NCBI GenBank assembly: GCA_026414565.1
Contig: JAOAIT010000027.1
Location: forward strand, 62,001 to 126,000
Source: Verrucomicrobiia bacterium
Lineage (GTDB): Bacteria > Verrucomicrobiota > Verrucomicrobiia > Limisphaerales > Fontisphaeraceae
Direction: 5' to 3'
DNA length: 64,000 nucleotides
Shown: positions 17,180-27,173 of the stretch, one piece after another
Layout of the letters: every line of letters starts with the position of its first letter
Numbering within the stretch: the first letter of the stretch is position 1
Program-made: the position numbers and the translations under genes
Notes under the pieces: model-generated
The model's database searches: none
Told to the model about the DNA's origin: nothing
The model's input: only the letters and a program-made list of their open reading frames with translations

Positions 17180-17342
17180 AGGGCATTTTCAGTTAAAGGT
17201 TTCAGTTTTCTTATCGTCACACTAACCAGCTTCATTAAATGGTTAAGCTAGGATCGTGCCAAAGTCAGAAATAAGGGCGGGCAGCGGCTTTTTTTCTGCT
17301 GTCCGCGCTTTTGCAGCGGTGTTAAGGTGGCGAGGGTGTGGC

Positions 17343-17933
17343 ATGAAAGATTGGATTATCAACTATTTACGCGCGCAGCAGGCGGCGCTGGCGGCGATTC
17401 CGCCGGACGCCGTGGCGGGGCTGATCGAGCTTCTGCGCGAAGCGTGGGCCGCAGACCGGCAAATTTTCGCCTTTGGGAATGGCGGCAGCGCGGCAAATTG
17501 TTCTCACTTCGCCACGGACTTGGGCAAGGGGGCCTCGGACAAGCTGGGCCGGCGGTTTCGGGTGATGTCGTTGACGGACAATGTAAGCTGGCTGACCGCC
17601 CTGGGTAACGATTATGCCTACGAGGAGGTATTTGTCCGCCAACTGCAAAATTATGCGCGGCCGGGGGATGTGGTGATTGGGGTGAGCGTGAGCGGCAGCT
17701 CGCCCAACTGCGTGAAGGCCCTGGCGTGGGCCCGGGAGCATGGTTGTCGCACCGTGGCGCTGGTGGGGGCCAAACGCGGCCCCATGGCCGGACTGGCCGA
17801 GCAGGTCATCGTCATCCCGGACACCCATTACGGGCGGGTGGAGGACGCGCAGATGGGGATTCTGCACATGCTGTGCTACGCCTTTATGGAGCTTCCCCCG
17901 GCGGCGGCGGCTCCGCCTGCAGGGGGAGCCTGA
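17343..17933 (+). CDS. SIS-domain phosphoheptose-isomerase-like protein (GmhA/DiaA family)
   Basis: A 196-residue single SIS domain. FGNGGSAANCSHFATDL (about 44-60) is the phosphosugar-binding signature of the GmhA group. VSVSGSSPN is the second phosphate-binding serine loop, and EDAQMGILHMLCYAF near the C-terminus supplies the conserved E and H. GmhA converts sedoheptulose 7-phosphate to D-glycero-D-manno-heptose 7-phosphate for lipopolysaccharide; DiaA relatives instead bind DnaA. The ATG at 17343 gives the usual family length and follows a purine-rich GGTGGCGAGGGTG; the frame upstream is not protein-like. No other heptose gene is nearby, so the exact substrate is uncertain. Confidence 0.85.
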   Translation: MKDWIINYLRAQQAALAAIPPDAVAGLIELLREAWAADRQIFAFGNGGSAANCSHFATDLGKGASDKLGRRFRVMSLTDNVSWLTALGNDYAYEEVFVRQLQNYARPGDVVIGVSVSGSSPNCVKALAWAREHGCRTVALVGAKRGPMAGLAEQVIVIPDTHYGRVEDAQMGILHMLCYAFMELPPAAAAPPAGGA

Positions 17934-17994
17934 GCGGGCGCGAAAAATTGGCATTGCAATTTTTGGCGGAGAAGGCCAGATTAGCCCTGTGGTT

Positions 17995-18072
17995 CGGGGC
18001 GTAGCGTAGCCTGGCTAGCGCGCTTGTTTCGGGTACAAGAGGTCGTGCGTTCAAATCGCACCGCCCCGACCA
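17995..18072 (+). tRNA. tRNA-Pro (anticodon CGG)
   Basis: A full cloverleaf of 78 bases. The acceptor stem is CGGGGCG (17995-18001) paired with CGCCCCG (18062-18068), followed by discriminator A and an encoded CCA end (18070-18072). The anticodon stem CTTGT/ACAAG carries the loop TTCGGGT, giving anticodon CGG. The TTCAAAT T-loop is present. C at position 1 is typical of proline tRNAs. A TTTTTT run follows the CCA and probably ends transcription. Confidence 0.95.
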
Positions 18073-18135
18073 TTTTTTATTCCCCCCCTGTTTGATTTCC
18101 CTTCTGCTGCAAATTGGGGCCCCGCCGGCGGCCGC

Positions 18136-18780
18136 CTAGTACAAGTGGAAGAAGACTGGCAGCACCTGTTTTTCGTGCAGCAATTCCAGGGAATGAACCA
18201 CGAGGTAGGCCACGACAAACCAGACCACGCTGAAGAGATGTTTGCGGAAGAGCCGCGGGTTGACCACCAATTCATTGCTTTCCCGGTAATCGCGGATGGC
18301 CTGCCAGCGCGGGAAGAAGGCGGGCACAGCGCGGCGGTATGCCGCAAAGCGCTCCCCGTGCAGGGCGAGGAGCTTCTTTTCCTCCTCGCGGATGACCCAG
18401 GGGTAATACAGCGCAAACAGCGCGGCCGTGAGGCCCACGAAGGTGAAGGTTTCGGTGGCGGCGGCCACGCCCACGGCGCCCAGGGCGCTGAAGAAATAAA
18501 GCGGGTTGCGGCAGAGGGCGTAGGGGCCTTCGGTGACGAGGACGCGGTCCTTGCGACCGGCGATGTAGAGGGTGCACCAGGAGCGGCCGACGAGGGCGGC
18601 CAGCACCAGCACCATGCCGCTGATCTCGAGCACAAAATCCAGCCACCCATCTTCGGGCCAGGCGTGCTGGGAGACGGCGGCCACGGCCAGCAGCGCCGCC
18701 GCGGCCAGGCGCGTGGTGGCGATGCGAAAGCGCCGGACCGCCCACGGCCAGGAAAAAGCCAACGCTTTGCTTTGCGCCAT
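18136..18780 (-). CDS. Isoprenylcysteine carboxyl methyltransferase/PEMT-family membrane protein
   Basis: A 214-residue polytopic membrane protein with about five hydrophobic segments. The signature GPYALCRNPLYFF (around residues 97-109), followed by EEEKKLLALHGERFAAYRRAVPAFFP, is the SAM-binding C-terminal motif of the ICMT and phospholipid N-methyltransferase fold. Bacterial members methylate lipids or isoprenoid-linked substrates, and the target here cannot be told. The ATG at 18780 is chosen because the longer frame upstream is proline/arginine-rich with no family features. The gene ends 63 bases from the tRNA, facing it. A trailing hydrophobic segment after the signature is longer than in typical members. 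Confidence 0.8.
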   Translation of the reverse strand: MAQSKALAFSWPWAVRRFRIATTRLAAAALLAVAAVSQHAWPEDGWLDFVLEISGMVLVLAALVGRSWCTLYIAGRKDRVLVTEGPYALCRNPLYFFSALGAVGVAAATETFTFVGLTAALFALYYPWVIREEEKKLLALHGERFAAYRRAVPAFFPRWQAIRDYRESNELVVNPRLFRKHLFSVVWFVVAYLVVHSLELLHEKQVLPVFFHLY

Positions 18781-19012
18781 AGGCGTTAATTGTTCTGGGA
18801 GAAACCCTAGCATTTTTTCCCCGGCTTTGCCAATGCGGAAGGCCGCCGGCCCGGCGGCGCCGGCGGGACCGCGGCGGGGTCCGCGAGGCAAAATAAGGCT
18901 GGCGTTCGCCAAAAAAATTCTGGCTGGCATTGTCAGAACGGTTAAGGTGGAGGTCTCATGCCCGTCAGCAGCAGGGCCTGCTGGGGGCCGTGGCAAGGAA
19001 TAGAATGCATAT

Positions 19013-20467
<1,455 letters not shown>

Positions 20468-20488
20468 GGACTCCGGGTTTTCCCGCTC

Positions 20489-20522
20489 CGCCGTCCGGGC
20501 TGCCGGACGGCGTTTTTTTTAT
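20489..20522 (+). terminator. Intrinsic terminator of gnd
   Basis: A 10-bp perfect stem (CGCCGTCCGG at 20489-20498 with CCGGACGGCG at 20503-20512) has a four-base loop and is followed by eight T (20513-20520). It begins 21 bases after the gnd stop. The T run overlaps the TAA of the convergent minus-strand gene ending at 20519. Confidence 0.92.
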
Positions 20523-21496
20523 TCCAGCTCCAGCCGCCAGCGGCCCAGCAGGTGGAGATTGTCCAGCAGCACGGCGCGCGGGGCGTCGGACTCCATTTCC
20601 AGCGTCACGGTGTCCAGCCGGCCGCGGTGCTCGGGCGGGATGACATCAAACAACGTTTCGATTTTGGTCCAACGGGAATCCAGCGGATGGGCGGTTTCGA
20701 CGGTGAACACCTGCTGGTTGGTGGTGCCGCCGTCGGCAATGAAGGCCCAGCGGAGGGTGGCCCGGCCCTCGAGGGTGCGCGCCCAGAGGCCCAGGCCGCG
20801 GGCGTTGAACAAGTCCAGATGCCAGCCCCGCACCACGGTGGTGGCCACCGCCACGCGCCGGCGCTGCGGGGGCAGGGCGACACAGAGCGCGGCATAGCCG
20901 TTGTAGGCGTTGGTGTGGAGGGACAGGGCATGTCCCGCCGGCACGTGGCTGTGCCAGCGCCAGTTGTCCAAACCCTCCTCAAAGCCCTCCAGAAACGGCC
21001 AGAAGGGCCGGGCAATCTCCTCCAGCCCCGCCGCGCGCGGATGGCACACGCGCATGGGGGAAAAGCGCGTGGGCTGTCCGGGCGCGGTGACAGCCAGAAA
21101 ATAAACCAGGGGCACGTCGAGGTGCGGCACGGGGACGGAAACGTCCCAGGTGTCGGGCCGGCGGGTGAGCGGGGTGGTGCGCCAGGCCCGGGCTGGCCAG
21201 TGGCCGGGCGCATCGAGACTGTGCCACAACACCACCGTGGCGTTGGTGGGGAGGGCGGCCTCGCTCCAGGAGACCTTGAGCTTGCCGGCGATGCCCTCGC
21301 AGCGCAGCGTGTCAAAGCCGTTGGTGGCGGGCACCATGCCGGGCTGCGGATAAACCGGCGTCCCCTCCACCCAGGCATCCCCGGCGGGGGCGTCCGGGGC
21401 GGCAGCCGGACAGAGCAGGAGCGGCAGGAGGCCCAGCAGGACTGCGCCCCAGCTCCACGGCCGGCTTCCCCGGCCTCGGCGCGGCGGCCGGTGCAT
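20519..21496 (-). CDS. Secreted protein with a C-terminal carbohydrate-binding-like jelly roll
   Basis: A 325-residue exported protein. A signal peptide (GAVLLGLLPLLLCPAA, cleavage near residue 32) is followed by a beta-rich domain. A second domain of about 150 residues begins FEEGLDNWRW and ends ESDAPRAVLLDNLHLLG, a pattern typical of galactose-binding-like jelly rolls that describe a glycan-binding module. No catalytic motif is visible. The ATG at 21496 is taken because the frame upstream is an out-of-frame reading of the preceding small gene. It lies 2 bases after that gene's stop, so the two are probably co-transcribed. Function beyond possible glycan binding is unknown. Confidence 0.7.
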   Translation of the reverse strand: MHRPPRRGRGSRPWSWGAVLLGLLPLLLCPAAAPDAPAGDAWVEGTPVYPQPGMVPATNGFDTLRCEGIAGKLKVSWSEAALPTNATVVLWHSLDAPGHWPARAWRTTPLTRRPDTWDVSVPVPHLDVPLVYFLAVTAPGQPTRFSPMRVCHPRAAGLEEIARPFWPFLEGFEEGLDNWRWHSHVPAGHALSLHTNAYNGYAALCVALPPQRRRVAVATTVVRGWHLDLFNARGLGLWARTLEGRATLRWAFIADGGTTNQQVFTVETAHPLDSRWTKIETLFDVIPPEHRGRLDTVTLEMESDAPRAVLLDNLHLLGRWRLELE

Positions 21497-21498
21497 GC

Positions 21499-21738
21499 TT
21501 ATTTCTCGGACTTTTGGGAGCGCCCGCCGCCCTTGCTGCCGGCGGTCAGGATGGTGCCGGTCAGCACGCCGATGGCAAAAAAGACATAGTACATGATGGC
21601 GGCCGGCTGTTTGATTTTGCTGGAAAGCACGGGCGGCATGGAGAACTCCACCGTCTGGCGGTTTTCCATGCCCATCAGCACCAGCGCCAGCAGCACCAGG
21701 ATGAGAAACAGGGTTTTGAGCAGCAACTTGGTATTCAT
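21499..21738 (-). CDS. Small LapA-like (DUF1049-type) inner membrane protein
   Basis: A 79-residue protein with two membrane helices, about 7-24 (KTLFLILVLLALVLMG) and 48-66 (AIMYYVFFAIGVLTGTILTA), separated by NRQTVEFSMPP. That arrangement, with an N-containing turn, a short periplasmic strand and a second helix followed by a basic tail, is the layout of LapA/DUF1049 proteins. Those help organise lipopolysaccharide assembly in Gram-negative bacteria. Assignment rests on topology and a few motif residues. It is in one operon with the secreted protein downstream, 2 bases away. Confidence 0.75.
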   Translation of the reverse strand: MNTKLLLKTLFLILVLLALVLMGMENRQTVEFSMPPVLSSKIKQPAAIMYYVFFAIGVLTGTILTAGSKGGGRSQKSEK

Positions 21739-21808
21739 AAAAAGATCTCGCCCGGCCCGACATTACGCGGGCCGTCCGTGGTGAAAAGGAAAAACTGGGG
21801 CGGAGCCG

Positions 21809-23503
21809 CTAGGGAGCGTCATGCACGCGGATGACCCTGGGATAAAGCCGGGGGGCGCGGCCGTCGTCCACCACCACATCAAAAGTCCAGCCGCGGTCCC
21901 AGCAGTCCTGCATGGCCAGGAGGGCGCGGCGCATCAGGCGTTGATAACGCTGGGAGGCCGCGTTTTTGCCGTCGCGATCGAGGACGCGCACCCACCAGAG
22001 ATGCTCAAGGGAGAGGAAGCAGCCGTCGGGAATGACAATGGCGGCGCGGGCGGGCGGGGGACGGTGCCAGAGGCTGCCGCGCGGGTGCTGCTGCGCATGG
22101 GCGCGGAGATGGCGGGCCAGGGCCAGTTGCTCGGGCCAGGGGACATGATGCTCGTGATCGGAGGACCAGAACCAGAGGTAGCGGGCGCCGCGGTCATAGG
22201 CGAGCGTGAGGGCGAGCGACGCAATCTGGGGATCGCATTGCCCGTAAATGGCCGTGCCCCAGTGTTTGCCCAGGGGCAGGGTGCCGCCGCGCAGGAAGGC
22301 GTAATGGTATTCGAGCAGCTCGCGCGCGGTGTGGGCGCGGGGGCGGCCGGTGAACTTCTGGACGGCGCGGTCAAACTCGGCCAACTGGTAGCGTCCCTCA
22401 TGGACCAGGCCGGCGCCCCCGCCGCGCATCTGGTAAAAGGTGGTTTCATGCAGGGTTTCCCAGGAGGGGTAATCCACCTGTTGCACGCGCAGATCGCCCA
22501 GATTGATGCCGGCCTGCTCCAGCGCGTGGTGGAGATGCCAGGAGCCGTAGGGGCCGGCGCTCTCGTACGTGGCGCGGGTACGTTTTTCGATGAGGGCGGC
22601 GGCGTCGGCAAAGTAGCGCAGGGTGCGGTGCACGTTGGTGTCGCCCACCATCAGGATGGAAGGCTCGTCCATGAACATGACCGGCCCCAGGTAATTGGCG
22701 CGGTATAAATCGGCCGGAAATTGGAGGGGAACGGGGCCGTCGGCGGGGCAGTGGTAGAAGACCGGCTCGCCGCGCACCCAGGGCACCTGCCCGGGCATGA
22801 GGGTGAACAGGTTGAAGCCCGCCTGGATCATCTCCCGGAGGTCCGCCGCGGTGTAGGGGACGTAGTGGTAATCCTGGCGTTGGGGCGACTGCGGCAGGCG
22901 CACGCCTTCCTTGTCCTTGAAGGGGCGGCTGTTGCCCACCAGCAGCTCGCGATCGAGGACGAGCCGTTTGGCGTCGGGCCAGGAGGCCCAGGGGGCGTTG
23001 GTGCGGCTGTAGTGCAAAGTCCACACGTGGCCCAGCAGCTCCACGGATTCGGGCAACTGGCTTTGGCGGCCGCTGCCGGGGGCGGCGTGGGGCAGGAAAT
23101 GACGCTGGAAATCAGCCCACGCAGGCAGGAGGGCCAGGCCGCTGAAGCGCTCCACATACTCATAACATTCGCCGGTGGGCGGCAGGCGCAGTTGGTAGCG
23201 CAGGATCACGCACTGGTTGGAGCGCGGCCAGGGGTCATCGGCCGTCAGCCAGCGCACCACGCACAAGGGCGGCTCCTCGTAGCGCGCGCGCGGGCGCAGC
23301 TCCATCTGCCACCAGGTGGCGGTGCGCCGGCCGAGGCGCTCCGCCGGCCCGCGGCTGAGGCGCAGGCTTTCCAACGTGACCGGCTGGCGGTTCCGGGCGG
23401 TGAGGGCCAGGTAACTGGCTTCGGGGCCGGGTTGAGCGGGGGCGGGCATCCCGGCGCACAGCGCGGCGATCCCCAACGCGACAAAGAAGGGGAATGATTT
23501 CAT
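21809..23503 (-). CDS. Secreted protein of unknown function, possibly TIM-barrel
   Basis: A 564-residue exported protein with a clear signal peptide (FFVALGIAALCAGMPAPAQ). The first 170 residues are beta-rich and include many aromatic residues. From about residue 215 alternating strands and helices (LREMIQAGFNLFTLMPG, GPVMFMDEPSIL, YLWFWSSDHEHHVPW) suggest a TIM-barrel glycosidase-like fold. The E in MDEPSI may be an acid/base residue, but no known family is recognised. The ATG at 23503 is chosen for the signal peptide; the longer frame upstream is not protein-like. It is divergent from the cyclase-like gene with 248 bases between them, which probably hold both promoters. Confidence 0.75.
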   Translation of the reverse strand: MKSFPFFVALGIAALCAGMPAPAQPGPEASYLALTARNRQPVTLESLRLSRGPAERLGRRTATWWQMELRPRARYEEPPLCVVRWLTADDPWPRSNQCVILRYQLRLPPTGECYEYVERFSGLALLPAWADFQRHFLPHAAPGSGRQSQLPESVELLGHVWTLHYSRTNAPWASWPDAKRLVLDRELLVGNSRPFKDKEGVRLPQSPQRQDYHYVPYTAADLREMIQAGFNLFTLMPGQVPWVRGEPVFYHCPADGPVPLQFPADLYRANYLGPVMFMDEPSILMVGDTNVHRTLRYFADAAALIEKRTRATYESAGPYGSWHLHHALEQAGINLGDLRVQQVDYPSWETLHETTFYQMRGGGAGLVHEGRYQLAEFDRAVQKFTGRPRAHTARELLEYHYAFLRGGTLPLGKHWGTAIYGQCDPQIASLALTLAYDRGARYLWFWSSDHEHHVPWPEQLALARHLRAHAQQHPRGSLWHRPPPARAAIVIPDGCFLSLEHLWWVRVLDRDGKNAASQRYQRLMRRALLAMQDCWDRGWTFDVVVDDGRAPRLYPRVIRVHDAP

Positions 23504-23751
23504 GGTATGCCGGCACCTTAAGGAGATCCGCGCCGCGGGTAAAGCCGGGATTGTGGAGCGGGCACGGTGGCGGGACTGCCCGGGAGGGCGGCCGCAAGCC
23601 GCGAGACCTCGCTGCCGCGGGCTGGGGCGCGCCTTTTTGCATTGTTTTGCGGGGGGGCCGGGGGTATCTTGGGAGGGCATCGCAATGGACCGCGCTCCAT
23701 CATCGCCGGATTCAACCGACGGGCCGCGCTGCGGGCCTGGGGGAGGTGCGC

Positions 23752-25608
23752 ATGGTCAGGTTTGACGCGCAGCGGCTGCAGGCGGCCTTGCACACGGCCG
23801 CCACGGCGCTGGCCCAATGCCGTCCACCGGCCGCCCCCTGGCAGGGTCATCTTCCCGGCAGTCCCACCGCCACGGCGGCGGTGGTGTGCGCCCTGAGCCT
23901 GGCCGACACGGAATGGAAAAGCGCCGAGGACACGCTGCGCCGGCTGGCGCGGCAGGGGGCGGAATGGTTGAGCCATCACGCCAATGGCGACGGCGGCTGG
24001 GGCGACACCCTGCGCAGCTTCAGCAATGCCGGCGCCACGGCGCTGGCCTGGGCGGCGCTGGGGCTGGCGCCGGGCGCGGACGAGGCGTTGGGTGAAGCCG
24101 GCCGGGCGGCGGAACGCTGGCTTTGCCAGAAGGTGGGCAACACGGCGCCGGCCATTCTGGCGCCCATGATTCGCAACCGGTTTCGGGGGGATCTGGCTTT
24201 GGCGGCCGGCGTGTTGATGACGTGCGTGCTGGCGGGGCGGCTGGGGAGTGACATACGCGCCTGGCGGCATGTGCCGGAGCTGCCCTTTGAGCGGGGGGCG
24301 TTGCCGCCGGACTGGTGGGCCATGGCCCGGCCGCCGGCGGCGGCGTGGGCCATGCCGTTGTTGCTGGCCGCCGGGCAGGCGCGGCACCACAACCTGGCCG
24401 GCGGCTGCTTTTTCACCCGCCTGATGCGCGAGCTGTTTCGCACCTCCACCCTCAACCGGCTGACGGCCCTGCAGGCGGAGGATGGCAGTTTTCAGGCTTC
24501 GCCCCTGTTGACCGCATTAACCACCATCGGCCTGCTGGCCGCCGGTTACGGCCGCCATGCCGTGACCGAGAAGGGGGTGGATTATCTGGTGGCCGCGGCG
24601 CGGGCGGACGGGAGCTGGCCGATCTTCAGCAGCCCGGATGTCTGGCTGACGGCGCAGGCGGTGCAGGCATGCACGGCGCCGGCGTTGAGTCCGCACCGGC
24701 TGCCGGCGTTGAATGAACTCAATGCCCTGCGCCGCTGGCTGCTGAGCCAGCAGCAGCGGCAGGGGGCGGAGGGCCTGCGCCCGGCGGCGGCCGGCTGGCC
24801 GGCCAGTGCCCATCCCGGGGCGTGGGCGGAGACGCCGGCCACGGCGGAGGCCCTGCTGGCCCTGCGTTCGCTGGGGGATCCGGGGCCGGAGGTGATTCAG
24901 GCTGTGCTGGGCGGGGTGGCCTGGCTGTTGAACGTGCAGAATCGCGATGGCGGCCTGCCGCCCCGGCGGCGGGGCTGGCGCCAGCCGGCGCTGGAGGACA
25001 GTGGCGCGGAGGAGACGGCGCTGGCGTTGCGGGCGTGGCTGGCGTGGCTGCATGTGCTGCCCCCCGATCAGCAACATCGCGTGCAGGCGGCGGTGCATCA
25101 TGCCATCCGCTTCCTCATGGATGAGCAGCGGCAGGATGGCGCGTGGCGCTCGCGGCATTATGGCAACCAGTACGCGCATACGGAGGAGAACCTGACGATG
25201 GGCACTGCGGGGGTGCTGCTGGCGCTGCCGGAGCTGGTGGCCCGGTCTTATTTCGAGCTGGTGGAACCGCTCAACAGCGGGGTGTTGTGGCTGGTGAAGC
25301 ATCAAAACACCGACGGCAGTTGGGGCGGGGGCCACGGCGGGCCGCCGTCGGTGGAGGAGACCGCCCTGGCGCTGGAGGCGCTGGCGGAGGCGCTGCAGCA
25401 GCCGGGACCGCTGCTGCTGGAGACGCGGGAGCAGGTGCGCAACGCGCTGGCGTGGGGGGCCAACTGGCTGGTGCAACACCTTGAGGGCGGCAACTGGACC
25501 ACGCCGGCGCCGCTGGGGTTGCAATGGGGTCAGTTCTGGTATTACGAGGAAACCTGGCCGGCGCTGGGGGTCACCCGCGCTTTGGCAAAACTGGCGCGCC
25601 TGGTGTAG
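23752..25608 (+). CDS. Squalene-cyclase-fold (terpenoid cyclase-like) protein lacking DxDD
   Basis: A 618-residue protein built of repeating helical units with QW-like motifs: DGGWGDT, LQAEDGSFQ, RADGSWP, NRDGGLP, QRQDGAWR and NTDGSWGGG. These show the alpha-alpha barrel fold of squalene-hopene cyclases and related prenyltransferase-type proteins. In class II cyclases an acidic DxDD supplies the proton. At the equivalent place here I read D296-V-W-L-T300, so the middle and last acidic residues are lost. It may therefore be a non-catalytic or differently acting homologue. The ATG at 23752 follows GGGAGGTG. There is no signal peptide. No hopanoid gene (hpn, shc partner) is nearby, which fits a divergent role. 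Confidence 0.82.
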   Translation: MVRFDAQRLQAALHTAATALAQCRPPAAPWQGHLPGSPTATAAVVCALSLADTEWKSAEDTLRRLARQGAEWLSHHANGDGGWGDTLRSFSNAGATALAWAALGLAPGADEALGEAGRAAERWLCQKVGNTAPAILAPMIRNRFRGDLALAAGVLMTCVLAGRLGSDIRAWRHVPELPFERGALPPDWWAMARPPAAAWAMPLLLAAGQARHHNLAGGCFFTRLMRELFRTSTLNRLTALQAEDGSFQASPLLTALTTIGLLAAGYGRHAVTEKGVDYLVAAARADGSWPIFSSPDVWLTAQAVQACTAPALSPHRLPALNELNALRRWLLSQQQRQGAEGLRPAAAGWPASAHPGAWAETPATAEALLALRSLGDPGPEVIQAVLGGVAWLLNVQNRDGGLPPRRRGWRQPALEDSGAEETALALRAWLAWLHVLPPDQQHRVQAAVHHAIRFLMDEQRQDGAWRSRHYGNQYAHTEENLTMGTAGVLLALPELVARSYFELVEPLNSGVLWLVKHQNTDGSWGGGHGGPPSVEETALALEALAEALQQPGPLLLETREQVRNALAWGANWLVQHLEGGNWTTPAPLGLQWGQFWYYEETWPALGVTRALAKLARLV

Positions 25609-26923
25609 CCCCCGGGGCGGCCGGAGCGGCCGGGGCGGACTTCTGCGGCATGCGGCTGTGGTGCCGGAAAACCAGGCGCGAGAGCGGCTTTTTGGGCGAG
25701 TAATACACCATCATGTCCTGCAGCCGCATGAGCACCCACGGCTCGCGCGGGGCATAGCCGTTTTTGGTGAACACAATGTCATCAGCCACATACACGCACA
25801 TGTGCACGGTGCGGATGTCCGGCCCCATCGGCTCGTAGAGCAAAATCAGATCTCCGAACAAATCCGCCTGGGGCACCATGCGATATTCCTTGCGCAACGC
25901 CTGCTCCTGGAAGCGTGAATCAATGAAACGATCGTCGGGCTGGTCCTTGAGGAAGTTGTAGGAGGACCAGAAACAATCGGGCCAGCGTCCGGCGATGGTG
26001 TTGGTGGGATGCGGGTAGGAATAGAGCAACAGGCGCGGCACGGGCGGAAAAAACCAGGCCACATTCACGCTGCCGCCCTGGGGGAGGCGCTTGAGGGATT
26101 CGAGCAGGGGGCGCGCCTGCACCATGCGATTGGGCAGGCCCCAGTAGTGCATCAGTTCGTCCACATCACTGCGGGGGGTGACGCGCAGATTCACCATCAG
26201 CGTGCGCACGCGGGCAATGGTGCGGCTGGCCTGCAGGTAATCCTCGGCAGTGAATAACCGGGCCAGCGCCTGCCGGTCGGCAAAACACAACAAACCGTCT
26301 TTTTGGTACATCATGCGCTCGAGGATGCGCACGGCGTTGTCCGAGAGATTGTGATGCGCGAACCATTCGTCAAACTCGGCCCGCACGGCAAAGGGATAAC
26401 AGTAGGGCACGTTGAACTCGTGTTCGGCCAGCACGGCATAAATGCGGGCGCGGGGTTCGGGGGGCAGGTCGCGGATGACTTCGAGCGCCGGCTCGAGGAA
26501 GACGCCCGCGGGCGTGATCTGCCAGCGGTTGGTGTCTAACAGACTGGCCTCCAGGGCCGCCGGCAGATTGCAGCTCCGAAAGAACTCCTGCAGCCGCGCC
26601 GGGGTGTAGCCGGCGAAAAACCAGGTGTTGGTGGCGGGCGGCGGCGGGTCATATTCAAAATACTCCACCGGCCGCTCCAGCCAGATGGGCACGGTTTCCA
26701 GGATGCCCCAGCGGTTGGTGGCCGATTCCTCCAGGGCCTCGAGTTTCGCCGGGTCCAGGCCGCCGGGAGGGGGGGGCCACAAGGAGCGCCCCACATATTG
26801 GGCCGCCAGGGTGATGAGCACCCCGGCCAGCACCCACAGGAGAGTGTGCAACAAGTGCCGCTGCCGCACCGCGCCGTTTTGTCGGGCGGGACGGGCCGCG
26901 GGTGGGCGCCCTTTGATTTTCAT
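25571..26923 (-). CDS. Membrane-anchored protein with a likely NlpC/P60-type papain-like domain
   Basis: A 450-residue protein with a basic N-terminus and one membrane segment (about 24-44, LLHTLLWVLAGVLITLAA). The C-terminal part has the layout of NlpC/P60-like cysteine peptidases. A cysteine begins a helix (C317 in WPDCFWSSYNFL), a GDL strand follows (FGDLILLYEP), and H374 lies in a strand (TVHMCVYVADD) ahead of FTKNG. Such enzymes cleave peptidoglycan peptides or act as acyltransferases. The central region of about 200 residues is unrecognised. Its 3' end overlaps the convergent cyclase-like gene by 38 bases. The family call is inference from motif spacing. Confidence 0.6.
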   Translation of the reverse strand: MKIKGRPPAARPARQNGAVRQRHLLHTLLWVLAGVLITLAAQYVGRSLWPPPPGGLDPAKLEALEESATNRWGILETVPIWLERPVEYFEYDPPPPATNTWFFAGYTPARLQEFFRSCNLPAALEASLLDTNRWQITPAGVFLEPALEVIRDLPPEPRARIYAVLAEHEFNVPYCYPFAVRAEFDEWFAHHNLSDNAVRILERMMYQKDGLLCFADRQALARLFTAEDYLQASRTIARVRTLMVNLRVTPRSDVDELMHYWGLPNRMVQARPLLESLKRLPQGGSVNVAWFFPPVPRLLLYSYPHPTNTIAGRWPDCFWSSYNFLKDQPDDRFIDSRFQEQALRKEYRMVPQADLFGDLILLYEPMGPDIRTVHMCVYVADDIVFTKNGYAPREPWVLMRLQDMMVYYSPKKPLSRLVFRHHSRMPQKSAPAAPAAPGATPGAPVLPKRG

Positions 26924-27173
26924 AAAAGCCTCCCTGCTGGCGGCTGCAGGCGGGTCCCATCATTTTTCGGACCCCAACCAAGAAGTCCCCCTCCCCGCCG
27001 AAAAAGAAACCCGTTGACCGTCGGCTTTGATGAACACCCGTCCTCTGGGACGCTATACCCCTGCCTGCAACCCATGCAAAAATAAAGACGGGCTTGTACC
27101 CCCCGGAGGTTACAAACGCAACGGTTTTCTGGAAAAAAAAGATGCGGGGCGGGCCGTCCGGCGCCGGGCGTAC

